A stretch of 28,913 nt of DNA from Treponema sp. GTDB lineage: Bacteria > Spirochaetota > Spirochaetia > Treponematales > Treponemataceae. Shown here in pieces: positions 15,299 through 23,894 of this stretch. Where the stretch lies: positions 1-28,913 of the forward strand of contig JAEDJS010000022.1 in NCBI GenBank assembly GCA_016296205.1, written 5' to 3'. The notes beneath the pieces were generated by a model that worked only from the letters and a program-made list of their open reading frames with translations, was not told where the DNA came from and did no database searches. The translations under genes were made by a program, and so were the position numbers. Positions within the stretch are counted from its first letter, which is position 1. Every line of letters starts with the position of its first letter.

Positions 15299-16588
15299 TT
15301 ACAAATTACAAATGGCGTACAGAGGGATGTTTTGCATCCAAGATTGTTCTTGATATGAAAGTAATGAAAATCTTACAGAAGTTTTTGGATTATATTTTTC
15401 ATAAAATGCTTTTAAACTTTGGGAGCGAATATTTGTAGAAGATTTTACTTCTATTGGAACAACATCATTTTCTTTTTGAATAATAAAATCTTGTTCAAAA
15501 GTAGATTTATCAGTACCAAAGTAATATGGCGTATAGTTTGTATCACAAATTATTTGTTGTAAAACATATTGTTCTGCTAAGGCTCCTTTAAATTCAACAA
15601 ACAACTCGTTTCCTTTTAGAATTGTTTGAGCGTCTAGTTCACTCATTGCACATAAAAGACCAATATCTAAAACAAAAAGTTTATATATTGAAAAGTTTTT
15701 GTAAGCTGATAGTGGTATTTTAGGTTCATTTACTCTGTTTACTTTATGGACAAGCCCACTGTCGGTTAACCATTGGATGGCATTTTCAAAATCTTTGCTA
15801 CGAGCACCTTCTTTTATTTTTCCAAAGAAGAATTTTTTATTTTCTTTAGCAAGTTGCATTGGAATTGAATCCCATACTAGATTTATTTTGGGAATTTCAT
15901 TTGATTCTACATGTTTTCCAAAATCACCTTTATATTGAGTTAAAATTGTTTTCTGTAGATTTCTAACTTCGTTATAATCTTTATTTTGTCTAAAATAATC
16001 TACAACTTCTGGCATTCCACCTACGTAATAATAATTTTTTAAGTGATATATATATTTTTCAGAAAAGGCATTAATTAGATTATAATCTTTTGTAATTAAA
16101 GCATCAGCCAAAGGTTGTTCGTCCATAGCATATAAGAATTCTCTAAAACTAAGAGGATGTAAATTTAAAATATCAACTTTTCCCACTGGGTAAGAAACTC
16201 CTTGATGTAAGGCAACGCCTAAAAGAGACCCTGCAACAATAATGTGATATTCTGGAGCATCTTCACAAAAATATTTTAAAGATTCAAATGCTTTTGGAGC
16301 ATTTTGAATTTCATCAAAAATAATGAGAGTATCATTTGGCGTGATTGAAAAACCTACTTCAATATTTAGATATGGAATAATTCGCTTAACATCATAATCA
16401 GTTTCAAATATATCTTTCATAGCTTGATTATTATAAAAAGAAATATATGCTACTTTTTTATAGTTTTTTTCGCCAAAAGTTTTCATAAGCCATGTTTTTC
16501 CAACTTGCCTTGCACCCATTAATACCATTGGTTTTCTGTTACTTTTGTTTTTCCATTTTTCTAATTCTTTAATAGCAAATCTTTCCAT
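15299..16588 (-). CDS. AAA-family ATPase with DUF4143 C-terminal domain
   Basis: A 429-residue protein of the AAA_14 plus DUF4143 class. Walker A is GARQVGKT (25-32), Walker B LIIFDE (88-93), sensor-like VAGSLLGV (118-125). The family blocks YYVGGMPEVVDYF (187-199) and GALAEQYVLQQI (335-346) are present. The C-terminus has FEQDFII...PIEVKSS (364-384), with Asp367, Glu380 and Lys382 arranged as in PD-(D/E)XK nuclease-like folds. Members are often multicopy in gut anaerobes and archaea; their role is unsettled, with DNA-related or toxin-like functions proposed. The gene is visibly more A/T-rich in wobble positions (many AAA, TTT, ATA) than its neighbours, and is bracketed by inverted repeat arrays, suggesting acquisition as a unit. 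It has no Shine-Dalgarno. Confidence 0.92.
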   Translation of the reverse strand: MERFAIKELEKWKNKSNRKPMVLMGARQVGKTWLMKTFGEKNYKKVAYISFYNNQAMKDIFETDYDVKRIIPYLNIEVGFSITPNDTLIIFDEIQNAPKAFESLKYFCEDAPEYHIIVAGSLLGVALHQGVSYPVGKVDILNLHPLSFREFLYAMDEQPLADALITKDYNLINAFSEKYIYHLKNYYYVGGMPEVVDYFRQNKDYNEVRNLQKTILTQYKGDFGKHVESNEIPKINLVWDSIPMQLAKENKKFFFGKIKEGARSKDFENAIQWLTDSGLVHKVNRVNEPKIPLSAYKNFSIYKLFVLDIGLLCAMSELDAQTILKGNELFVEFKGALAEQYVLQQIICDTNYTPYYFGTDKSTFEQDFIIQKENDVVPIEVKSSTNIRSQSLKAFYEKYNPKTSVRFSLLSYQEQSWMQNIPLYAICNL

Positions 16589-16595
16589 GATTAAT

Positions 16596-16624
16596 ATATT
16601 AACATTTTTTCGGGGCTAAAACAA
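16596..16624 (-). promoter_or_regulatory. Promoter of the ATPase gene, with a repeat copy in its spacer
   Basis: Minus strand -35 TTGTTT (16624-16619), 17-base spacer, -10 TAATAT (16601-16596), then seven bases and ATG 16588. The spacer is filled by the first copy of the 33-bp repeat (CCCCGAAAAAATGT), so anything binding the repeat would cover this promoter. Confidence 0.45.
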
Positions 16625-16686
16625 CCATAAATCAACACTTTTTCGGGGCTAAATTTGCCAAAAGTATACACTTTTTCCGACCTAAG
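16601..16686 (-). repeat. Right array: three copies of a 20-bp motif at exact 33-bp spacing
   Basis: Plus-strand copies: AACATTTTTTCGGGGCTAAA (16601-16620), AACACTTTTTCGGGGCTAAA (16634-16653) and TACACTTTTTCCGACCTAAG (16667-16686). The first two differ at one of 20 positions; the third differs from the second at five. On the minus strand the core reads GAAAAAGTGTA, identical to the core of the left array but in inverted orientation. The array lies between the ATPase start and the end of the RlmM-like gene. Confidence 0.85.
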
Positions 16687-16697
16687 GGCTGGAATCC

Positions 16698-17681
16698 TTA
16701 TTCCCCCACATGAATAAAAGTCAACTCGTGTTTATTGTAATTTAAATGCACGATTTTGCTGTTGGGAATTTGGGCGAATTTTTCTACCAGTGGCCAGTCG
16801 ATTTCTCCCTGCATTTTTATTGTGCAGATCATTTTTTTTGTTTTGCCACTGTCCAGCCATTTTTGAATCCATTCCAGTAAACGTTCAGGGTAGCAAATTA
16901 CGTCGCTAAAAACCCAATCCATTGGGCCAATTTCTTCTGGAGTTAAAGTGAATGCATCGTGGACCATAAATTTTACTTTTGGATCCTTCATCAAACTGTC
17001 TACTAATGGAGCCCGGTCTACAGCAATTACACTGCTTCCCAACTGCCGCAAAACCCAAGTCCAACCACCAGGACATGCACCGGCTTCAAAACAAGTTGAA
17101 TTTTCATCAGGGAGTTCAACATCAAAAAAATATTTTGCCATAACGAGGCTTTCCTGAATTTTTAAATATGCACGGCTTGGAGGATCAATATGATTTTCTT
17201 CATAAACAATTCGGCCAGCAGGAACACTTGTACTTGTTTTGCTGGCTGCAATCATTGTGTGTTCATCAATCAAAGTGTACAAACCAATTTCTGAGTGAGG
17301 AATGTTGAACGGAAACTTTCTGACTTTTAAATTCACGTATGGAAGTTTTTCCTGAATCAACGTTGCCCGCCTAAAACAAGTATAATTGTAAGGAGCCCAC
17401 GACCGCTGAATATTTTTTAAAGTTGTGGCCGCTTCACCAATTGAATTAAATTCAATTTTCTGAGGATTAAACAAACTGGTGCTGGCCCAATAAGGTGCAT
17501 TAGAAAAATCTTGAGCCAATTCATAATTCGGGAGATAAATTAAATCACCAAAACTTTCCATGCCTTTAAAATCAGCATTAAATCGATTTTGCAATTCACT
17601 GATTAAAAGTTCTTTCATTTCCGGGAACGACAAAAAACAGCTTCCCTTCATTGGTATAATTTTTACTTCTTCCAAACTCAT
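16698..17681 (-). CDS. RlmM/FtsJ-like SAM-dependent rRNA 2'-O-ribose methyltransferase
   Basis: A 327-residue methyltransferase. SAM motif I is FEAGACPGGWTWVLRQLG (198-215), followed by VIAVDRAPL (218-226). The FtsJ-type catalytic tetrad can be read as Lys174 (PPSRAYLKIQE), Asp260 (WVFSDVICYP), Lys289 (CTIKMQ) and Glu319 (KHELTFIHVG). CPGGWTW and CTIKM resemble E. coli RlmM, which methylates C2498 of 23S rRNA. An N-terminal part of about 165 residues fits the THUMP-like region of RlmM, somewhat shortened. The exact target is not provable here. The ATG overlaps the stop of the large exported protein by four bases, an odd pairing of a cytosolic RNA enzyme with a surface protein. Confidence 0.85.
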   Translation of the reverse strand: MSLEEVKIIPMKGSCFLSFPEMKELLISELQNRFNADFKGMESFGDLIYLPNYELAQDFSNAPYWASTSLFNPQKIEFNSIGEAATTLKNIQRSWAPYNYTCFRRATLIQEKLPYVNLKVRKFPFNIPHSEIGLYTLIDEHTMIAASKTSTSVPAGRIVYEENHIDPPSRAYLKIQESLVMAKYFFDVELPDENSTCFEAGACPGGWTWVLRQLGSSVIAVDRAPLVDSLMKDPKVKFMVHDAFTLTPEEIGPMDWVFSDVICYPERLLEWIQKWLDSGKTKKMICTIKMQGEIDWPLVEKFAQIPNSKIVHLNYNKHELTFIHVGE

Positions 17682-20600
17682 TTTACTACCATCACTTTTC
17701 TTGTTTCATCAATTCCCTGACCAAAAATTCTCACAAAATAAATTCCACGGGCAACACTTTTACCTGCTTTGTTTTTTCCATTCCATTTATAGTAATGAGT
17801 ACCAGCAGAAACATTTCCGTGCTCCAGATATTTTATAATATTTCCATCCATAGTCATAACTGCAACATTTAAATTTCCGTCGCCAGTTATTACTTCAATT
17901 GTAACTTCGTCACCAATTTCCGGATTCACAACATTTTTCATAATGCTTACACCGCCACGCTGTTTTGAAATTCCAGTTAAAGCGAACTGCCACATTGCTA
18001 GAGAAGTTATATCATCTTCATTTTCCAAACGTAATGCATACAATGGAATTTTTTCTGTTGTGATATCACCATCATTATCTAGCTCATAAATGGATCCTGT
18101 GTTATCACAAATTGCTCCCAGGAATTCAACAACATCTTTTTTATTCCATCCAAATTGATTTTTTAAAATTACAAGTTGATGCAAACTGGAATTCTGATCA
18201 TTCACCTGATCTACAAAATTTCCACTTGGATTTTCAGGAACATTTCCATTGGAAACAATTGAAGCCATGCTAAACGGCAGCCAGATTTTTAAATTCAATC
18301 CAGTAAGAGAATTTAAACGGTCGGCCCGGCTTCCAGTAACATTTGAATCAAAATACAAAACCGCAGAATCAGTTGATTTATTTTCTGCTGTTCCGTCATT
18401 GATTTTTACCTGCATTGTAATGTCTCTGTCTGCAAACAATTTTTCTGAATTAAAATCATTTCCCGCAAAACTTTGAATCACATTTGCCGCAGAGTTTTCA
18501 TCAACTGTTTCATCCTCAATCACATTTGTATAGGCAAAAGTTGGTTCCATTGAATTAATTGCAAAATCACTCAAAGCATGGCAATCAAAATACTGCATAT
18601 AATTGGCGCTTTTATCGTAAATTTCAGTTGGATAAGTTTCCAAACCAGTTCCAGGATCCAAAATTGGAGAAGGTTTTTTAACTCGAATCCAGGTTGATTT
18701 TATATCATCCAATGTTACATTTCTCTTCAAATTAAATTCAATACAAGTTACTTTTGCATCTTCCAGAATATATTTTCCGCTGCCATCAATAATTTCCAGG
18801 TCACTTAACACAGGAGTTTCTGTTCTTGAATTTGTCGAATTTTTTATAAACTCAAAACTATCCTGAATTTTTTTCATCTGAATTTTTGCAACATCAAGTT
18901 TTTTAGAGAACATCACAAAAAGTTTATTTTTTCCAACTGCTGCCAGAGTCAACGAAAATTTTGGTGCTATTTTATCAATTGTGTTTAATTCACCAGAACC
19001 CGGACATTGAATCAAGTTGCCTGCTAAATCCGTAATAAAACAATCATTTTCATCAACAGAAATTTTAAATACTGTGTTTACAGAAATGTTTTTATCTTCA
19101 TCATTCAGGAATAGTCCCATATAAAGTGAATCGTTACCATCTATTGAATTTGCTTTTGCACTATCATCATAAACAAAATAATCACTTTTTACGTTTTGAA
19201 CCGCATCCCGATTTGAAAAACTTTTTTCCACACCAGAATCACCTGCAATGTAAGAAAATGCGGATGAAACATTTTTTAAACTCGACCGTCTTACTCCACC
19301 GGCAGTAGCATTTGCATTTGAACCAAATTTATTTTTAGGTCTTGAACCACCGCTAATGTCTCCCGCATAATTTCCTGATTCAACAGTACCTGTGCTGTTA
19401 GAAACCCAACCGTTTTCGCTAACCCATTTATATTCTTCTGTGCTGGAATAAACTGGAGCATTGTCAAAAAAATGGAATTCAAGCCGATCCAGGTAAGATG
19501 AACCACTTGTTTCTGAAGCCGGAATACATTCGAATTCTTCACCACTTTGATTGTATCTCAAGGAACCTTCGTTCCACGGCATATTCGTTTTAAAATTCAT
19601 AGAAAATACCGGGCGAACTGTATCCCATTTTCCATAAAGAGTCTTATCAGAATCGATTGTTGCATTACAAAGAACATCATTTTTATTCAAAATAATTTGC
19701 GCAAGAGAATGACCATTTTCTGAATTACCAGTTGCATCAAGTTGATTTCCTTTTGCATCCTGAATAAATTTATTTGTTTCCGGTGTAAATGTTCCGCTTG
19801 GAGTTTCACTGTCTACAATATAACTGTTCCACGCATACATTTTGTTCCCGTTAAAAGTATCGGTTGTTGCAAAGGCAGCAATTCCAAATCTTACTCTTGT
19901 CTTTTGAATGTCTGGTTCAACAGTTGCATCAGTAGAAAATCTTCTATATAGAGAATGAACATTCTGATCTTCTTTTGCACTTACAGAACCATCTTCATAA
20001 TTCAACTTGTAAGAATTTACTTTACCATTTTGAATCAAACCGTAGCCTTCAATCTTTAACCCATTTTCTTCTTTTGAAATTTTTCCGCCGTGATAAGCAG
20101 AACTCAAAAAAGTGCCCTGGGCCTGGAGATTATTAATGTCGCTAAAATCACTTTCTTTACTTTCTATCGGAATGTTTCCAATTTTTACAGGCTCCGAATA
20201 TTGAAGCTCAATAAAATTGTGACCGTCAAAAGGTTCCTGGCTTTGCACTCCAGTTGATTTATCATAATTCTTGTGAATTTCCTGACCAGTATATGCCGCA
20301 ACTAAAACCGGTTTACACTGATCAGTTGTTGCAGTGAATCTTTCTGAATTTTTGTAATGCTTGATTCTGTTTCCGGCACCGTCAATAAAAGTTTTAAACA
20401 TTGAATCTGTTGCTTTAAAAATTTCCAGATCAACTGTTACGTTTCTATGTTTTGCACTCTCTCCTAATCTTCCACTGTCTGTGCTTTCTTCATAACCGGA
20501 GCTGATTCCTGAAGCATCTGTATTCCAGCGGTTTGGCTCAGTTGTCTGAACATAAATTGTAGAAAGCTTTTCGCCGTCAATTATTTCTTTTGTTAATTCT

Positions 20601-22030
20601 TTATCTGTAAAAATCTTTACAAAATTTTTTGGAGAGCCACTTCCATTATCAAATGTCAGGGCAGAAAGTGAATATACAAGTTGATTATTTAAGTTCCAGA
20701 CTGGTTCTGTAAATTCCAGCATGATTGTATCATCGTAAATTGTTCTGGCAGTTTTAATTTCTGGTGCAGTAAAATCCCAGCCAAAAGCTTTTCCACGATC
20801 ACCTAAAGTGTTTCCTCCTAAATTTTTGCTTTGGCTTGCACTGATTGTTTTACTTACGTCAGTCATTTCACTGTTACAAATTTCTGCGTTGTAACATTCA
20901 GCAAAAAATTCAGTACTTTTGGGAACAACAAATTTCCATTTGTATTCACTTGCTACAACCATATTTACACCGTTGTTATAAAAGTTTTTTCCAACAGTCA
21001 ACTTTTCATATAAACCAGAAGTACTGGCGGATCCTCGCAAAACTTTCATGGAACCACAATAATTTGGTTTTACTGTCATTGGTGTTCCATCCGGGCGAAC
21101 AGTTGGAATAACTACGCTGTTTGCAATTCCACGATTTGGATTATCATAGGCAAAAAGCCCCGCAATTCCGCTTTCATCATCATCTTCTGAATAATAACCT
21201 GAACTGCCTTTTCCAAATAAAACAAGATCGTTTCCAATTTTAATATTACGGACTATTTCAACCGAAAAAATTCCACTTGTAAGAACAAGACTTCCATTTA
21301 CAATAAAATCATCATACCTTGTAAAATTGATTCTAAATTCCTGATCTTCCGGAATATCAACATAGAGATTCCCATTACAAGTAAAAGCTTTCCACTTTAA
21401 GCCTACACCATTTGTAAAAAAAGCATCACCAGAAATTGTTGCAGAAGTTCCTGCCATCAATGAATTTGAAAAAATATTTTTTTCTGCTTTTGATTCCAGG
21501 TTCATTTTGCTACCAGATTCTGTATCGCCCAGATTTCCATTAAACACCAGAAGCTCAACTGTTTCTGCAACTCTAAAAGTACTGTTTTTGTTATCATTTT
21601 CAAATGAACCGTTAACTGTTACATTCTTTGCAGCAACAGTTAAAATTACACCAGTGTATCCAGTTGGAGCAGAATGAATTTTCATGCTGTTGGTAGATGT
21701 TCCCAAAACCAGATCGCCAGCCACATCCATTGTGGCACTGGAGGTGAGCTTAAAATCGCATTCCAAAGTTAAATTTCCAGTTGAGGTGATTGATTTAAAT
21801 TTTATTCCATCTGGAAGTCGAAGCGAGGAATTTACTGTTACATCGCCATTAAATATTACATCATCCTGATCTGTAGGATAACTTCCTGTATCCCAGTTAG
21901 AATTATTTTCCCACTGCCCCGTTGCACCACCAATCCATGTTTTTGTGGCTCCAAATCCAGAGAGTAAAAAAACTGTCCCAAAAAATATAAATGATGCGAA
22001 TTTCTTTAAACTTATTCCTGTTATCTTCAA
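17678..22030 (-). CDS. Large exported protein with SbsA-like Ig domains and C-terminal FlgD-like Ig domain
   Basis: A 1450-residue surface or periplasmic protein of unknown function. I place the start at TTG 22030 because GAGGTG lies 7 bases upstream and a clean signal peptide follows (about 28 residues ending GFGA); ATG 22045 and GTG 22066 are in-frame alternatives. The mature part begins TKTWIGGATGQWENNSNWD, a pattern common at the start of beta-helix-type surface proteins. Strand-rich repeats run to about residue 330. Three bacterial Ig-like (SbsA type) segments are suggested by DDTIMLEFTEPV (near 445), FIELQYSEPV (near 610) and KNKLFVMFSKKL (near 1060). The last 80 residues match FlgD_ig and T9SS-like tails: VAVMTMDGNIIKYL, YYKWNGKNKAGKSVARGIYF, RKVMVVK. 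No anchor or barrel is seen. Confidence 0.85.
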   Translation of the reverse strand: MKITGISLKKFASFIFFGTVFLLSGFGATKTWIGGATGQWENNSNWDTGSYPTDQDDVIFNGDVTVNSSLRLPDGIKFKSITSTGNLTLECDFKLTSSATMDVAGDLVLGTSTNSMKIHSAPTGYTGVILTVAAKNVTVNGSFENDNKNSTFRVAETVELLVFNGNLGDTESGSKMNLESKAEKNIFSNSLMAGTSATISGDAFFTNGVGLKWKAFTCNGNLYVDIPEDQEFRINFTRYDDFIVNGSLVLTSGIFSVEIVRNIKIGNDLVLFGKGSSGYYSEDDDESGIAGLFAYDNPNRGIANSVVIPTVRPDGTPMTVKPNYCGSMKVLRGSASTSGLYEKLTVGKNFYNNGVNMVVASEYKWKFVVPKSTEFFAECYNAEICNSEMTDVSKTISASQSKNLGGNTLGDRGKAFGWDFTAPEIKTARTIYDDTIMLEFTEPVWNLNNQLVYSLSALTFDNGSGSPKNFVKIFTDKELTKEIIDGEKLSTIYVQTTEPNRWNTDASGISSGYEESTDSGRLGESAKHRNVTVDLEIFKATDSMFKTFIDGAGNRIKHYKNSERFTATTDQCKPVLVAAYTGQEIHKNYDKSTGVQSQEPFDGHNFIELQYSEPVKIGNIPIESKESDFSDINNLQAQGTFLSSAYHGGKISKEENGLKIEGYGLIQNGKVNSYKLNYEDGSVSAKEDQNVHSLYRRFSTDATVEPDIQKTRVRFGIAAFATTDTFNGNKMYAWNSYIVDSETPSGTFTPETNKFIQDAKGNQLDATGNSENGHSLAQIILNKNDVLCNATIDSDKTLYGKWDTVRPVFSMNFKTNMPWNEGSLRYNQSGEEFECIPASETSGSSYLDRLEFHFFDNAPVYSSTEEYKWVSENGWVSNSTGTVESGNYAGDISGGSRPKNKFGSNANATAGGVRRSSLKNVSSAFSYIAGDSGVEKSFSNRDAVQNVKSDYFVYDDSAKANSIDGNDSLYMGLFLNDEDKNISVNTVFKISVDENDCFITDLAGNLIQCPGSGELNTIDKIAPKFSLTLAAVGKNKLFVMFSKKLDVAKIQMKKIQDSFEFIKNSTNSRTETPVLSDLEIIDGSGKYILEDAKVTCIEFNLKRNVTLDDIKSTWIRVKKPSPILDPGTGLETYPTEIYDKSANYMQYFDCHALSDFAINSMEPTFAYTNVIEDETVDENSAANVIQSFAGNDFNSEKLFADRDITMQVKINDGTAENKSTDSAVLYFDSNVTGSRADRLNSLTGLNLKIWLPFSMASIVSNGNVPENPSGNFVDQVNDQNSSLHQLVILKNQFGWNKKDVVEFLGAICDNTGSIYELDNDGDITTEKIPLYALRLENEDDITSLAMWQFALTGISKQRGGVSIMKNVVNPEIGDEVTIEVITGDGNLNVAVMTMDGNIIKYLEHGNVSAGTHYYKWNGKNKAGKSVARGIYFVRIFGQGIDETRKVMVVK

Positions 22031-22066
22031 AATAGAACACCTCATTTTCTTTTCGGCAAATTCCAC

Positions 22067-22340
22067 CCAACAGTTTAGAAAAATCCACCCACGTCATTAT
22101 CCTGCCCCCATTGCCGTCTGCAACGAGATTCCGGATCAGGTCCGGAATGACACACTTACCCCGGAATGACACACTTTTTGCCTCCCCCACCCATCGCGTC
22201 ATGCTGAACTGGATTCAGCATCTCTCTCCCATCGCCGTCTGCAACGAGATTCCGGATCGGGTCCGGAATGACGGTGCGGGGGTTCCGGATCGGGTCCGGA
22301 ATGACACACTTTTTTGTCCAGAATGACACACTTTTTTCTG
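22067..22340. repeat. Cluster of GC-rich palindromic repeats in a 390-base gene-free stretch
   Basis: The core palindrome TTCCGGATCRGGTCCGGAA followed by TGAC occurs at 22125-22152, 22246-22272 and 22283-22305, with partial copies (CCGGAATGACACAC) near 22160 and (CCAGAATGACACAC) near 22317. The first two copies share a further 12 upstream bases, GCCGTCTGCAAC, making direct repeats of 39 bases (22113-22151 and 22234-22272). A related palindrome around CTGAACTGGATTCAG lies at 22198-22224. Several copies are followed by CACACTTTTT. The block is far richer in G+C than its surroundings. Such palindromes resemble widely dispersed bacterial intergenic elements; no gene is seen here. Confidence 0.85.
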
Positions 22341-22354
22341 GTATTTAATAATTT

Positions 22355-22386
22355 AAAAAAAACGCAGCCCCCAAAAGAAGACTGCG
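22355..22386 (-). terminator. Rho-independent terminator of metY
   Basis: Minus strand: CGCAG (22386-22382) pairs with CTGCG (22367-22363), extended inward by weaker G-U and C-G pairs around a CTTTT loop, and followed by eight T residues (22362-22355). It lies 36 bases after the metY stop. Confidence 0.75.
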
Positions 22387-22421
22387 CTGGTTTAATTGAT
22401 TTTTGCTTTTTTTAGAAAAAA

Positions 22422-23696
22422 TTATGCTTTTGCCAATGCCTGTTCAACATCTGCAATAATATCGTTCACGTTTTCAAGACCAACACTCAATCTAATCATG
22501 CCGGCACTGATTCCACATGCAACAAGCTGTTCATCTGTAAGCTGGCGATGAGTTTCACTTGCCGGATGCAAAACACATGTACGAATATCTGCAACATGAA
22601 CTTCATTGCTTGCAAGTTTAAGAGCGTCCATAAATTTAACAGCAGTTTTTCTTCCGCCTTTAATGTTAAAAGAAATTACACCACAAGTTCCCAATGGAAG
22701 ATATTTTTTTGCAAGTTTATGATACTTGTCGCCAGGAAGCCCAGGATAACTAACACTTTCTACTTTTGGATGCTTTTTAAGGAATTTTGCAACTGTCATT
22801 GCATTTTCACAGTACTGCTTCATTCTAACTGGCAAAGTTTCCAATCCCAAGTTTAGAAGGAAAGCACTGTTTGCAGCAGGATAACAGCCAAAGTCTCTCA
22901 TCAACTGCATGCGGGCTTTTACAATGTATGCCATTTTTCCAAATTCTTTTGTATAAACAATTCCGTGGTAACTTTCATCTGGTTCTGTAAATTCTGGGAA
23001 TTTTCCGCTTTTTTTCCAGTCAAATTTTCCACTGTCAACAATTACTCCGCCACCTTGAACTGCATGGCCATCCATATATTTTGTAGTTGAATGAATTACA
23101 ATATCTGCACCCCATTCAAAAGGACGGCACAAATAAGGAGTTGCAAAAGTGTTGTCAACAATAAGAGGAACTTTATTTGCATGAGCAACTTTTGCCCATT
23201 TTTCAAAATCAAAAACAGTAAGAGCCGGATTTGCAATTGTTTCGCCAAAAACACATTTTGTATTTGGTTTAAATGCAGCCTGAATTTCTTTTTCCGAAGC
23301 GTTCACATCTACCCAGATACATTCAATTCCCAGTTTTTTAAGAGTAAAACCAAAAAGGTTGATTGTTCCGCCATAAATTGAAGAACTGGCAATAAAACTG
23401 TCACCAGCCTGGCAAAGATTCAGAATACTAAGCAAAGATGCAGCCTGACCACTAGTTGTAAGCATAGCACCAACGCCACCTTCCAAAACTGCAATCTTTT
23501 TTTCTACAGCATCACAAGTTGGATTCGCAAAACGTGAATACATAAATTCTGTTGGTTTATTAAAAAGATCTGCCACATGATCTGTAGAATCAAAACGATA
23601 AGTTGTACTCTGAACAATCGGCATTACACCAGGTTCACCATTTTTTGGACTGTACCCTGCATGCAAAACTTGTGTCTCAATAGCCTGATTTGCCAT
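22422..23696 (-). CDS. metY: O-acetylhomoserine sulfhydrylase (aminocarboxypropyltransferase)
   Basis: A 424-residue PLP enzyme of the Cys/Met metabolism family that converts O-acetylhomoserine and sulfide to homocysteine. Motifs: TQVLHAGY at the start, YSRFANPTCDAVEKKIAVLEGG, TSGQAA, and the lysine that binds PLP, Lys206, in IHSTTKYMDGHAVQGGG (201-217). The length and the ALTVFDFEKWAKVAH segment match MetY more than MetB/MetC (about 390 residues). I use ATG 23696 (MANQAIETQ), preceded by a GGGGGC stretch; an in-frame start at 23720 adds eight unlikely residues. The likely partner is MetA at 14150, which looks acetyl-CoA-specific. No SAM riboswitch is recognisable in the short leader. Confidence 0.96.
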   Translation of the reverse strand: MANQAIETQVLHAGYSPKNGEPGVMPIVQSTTYRFDSTDHVADLFNKPTEFMYSRFANPTCDAVEKKIAVLEGGVGAMLTTSGQAASLLSILNLCQAGDSFIASSSIYGGTINLFGFTLKKLGIECIWVDVNASEKEIQAAFKPNTKCVFGETIANPALTVFDFEKWAKVAHANKVPLIVDNTFATPYLCRPFEWGADIVIHSTTKYMDGHAVQGGGVIVDSGKFDWKKSGKFPEFTEPDESYHGIVYTKEFGKMAYIVKARMQLMRDFGCYPAANSAFLLNLGLETLPVRMKQYCENAMTVAKFLKKHPKVESVSYPGLPGDKYHKLAKKYLPLGTCGVISFNIKGGRKTAVKFMDALKLASNEVHVADIRTCVLHPASETHRQLTDEQLVACGISAGMIRLSVGLENVNDIIADVEQALAKA

Positions 23697-23738
23697 TTTT
23701 AGCCCCCAATTTTTTACCACTATATTTGAACAAAAATG

Positions 23739-23767
23739 ATTATAATAATTTATTTATAGATATTCAA
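23739..23767 (-). promoter_or_regulatory. metY promoter
   Basis: Minus strand -35 TTGAAT (23767-23762), 17-base spacer, perfect -10 TATAAT (23744-23739). The transcript would start near 23732, giving a 36-base leader, too short for a known methionine riboswitch. The -35 hexamer is the same as in the prfA promoter. Confidence 0.65.
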
Positions 23768-23778
23768 TATTTTTTATT

Positions 23779-23861
23779 GCCGTCATCCTGAACGTGATTC
23801 AGGATCTCCCCAAAGAGATTCCGGATCAGGTCCGGAATGACACTCCTTTGCCCCCACCCAC
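23779..23861. repeat. Paired palindromic repeats between panE and metY
   Basis: Two palindromes lie side by side: one around TCCTGAACGTGATTCAGGA (23785-23803, within GCCGTCATCC...GATCTC) and one with the core TTCCGGATCAGGTCCGGAA (23819-23837). The second ends in TGACACTCCTTTGCCCCCACCCACG, split here as TGACACTCC and TTTGCCCCCACCCACG. The same GC-rich tail follows a repeat copy near 22180, so the repeat unit extends beyond the palindrome. The rest of this 174-base gap holds only the metY promoter and a GC-rich run up to panE. Confidence 0.8.
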
Positions 23862-23894
23862 GTTTTCGCCCGCCACCACCAATGGCCGCCATTC

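Noticed and set aside
16601..16686. Three regular repeats suggesting a small CRISPR array
   Set aside because: The 33-bp period holds a 20-bp motif and only 13-bp spacers, there are three degenerate copies, and no cas genes are nearby.
22111..22326. 71-codon open frame on the plus strand with repeated RNDTL-type residues
   Set aside because: It is built entirely from the palindromic DNA repeats, with no ribosome binding site; not a gene.
23697..23740. SAM or other methionine riboswitch before metY
   Set aside because: The leader is only about 36 bases and shows no conserved stems; metA also has no leader.
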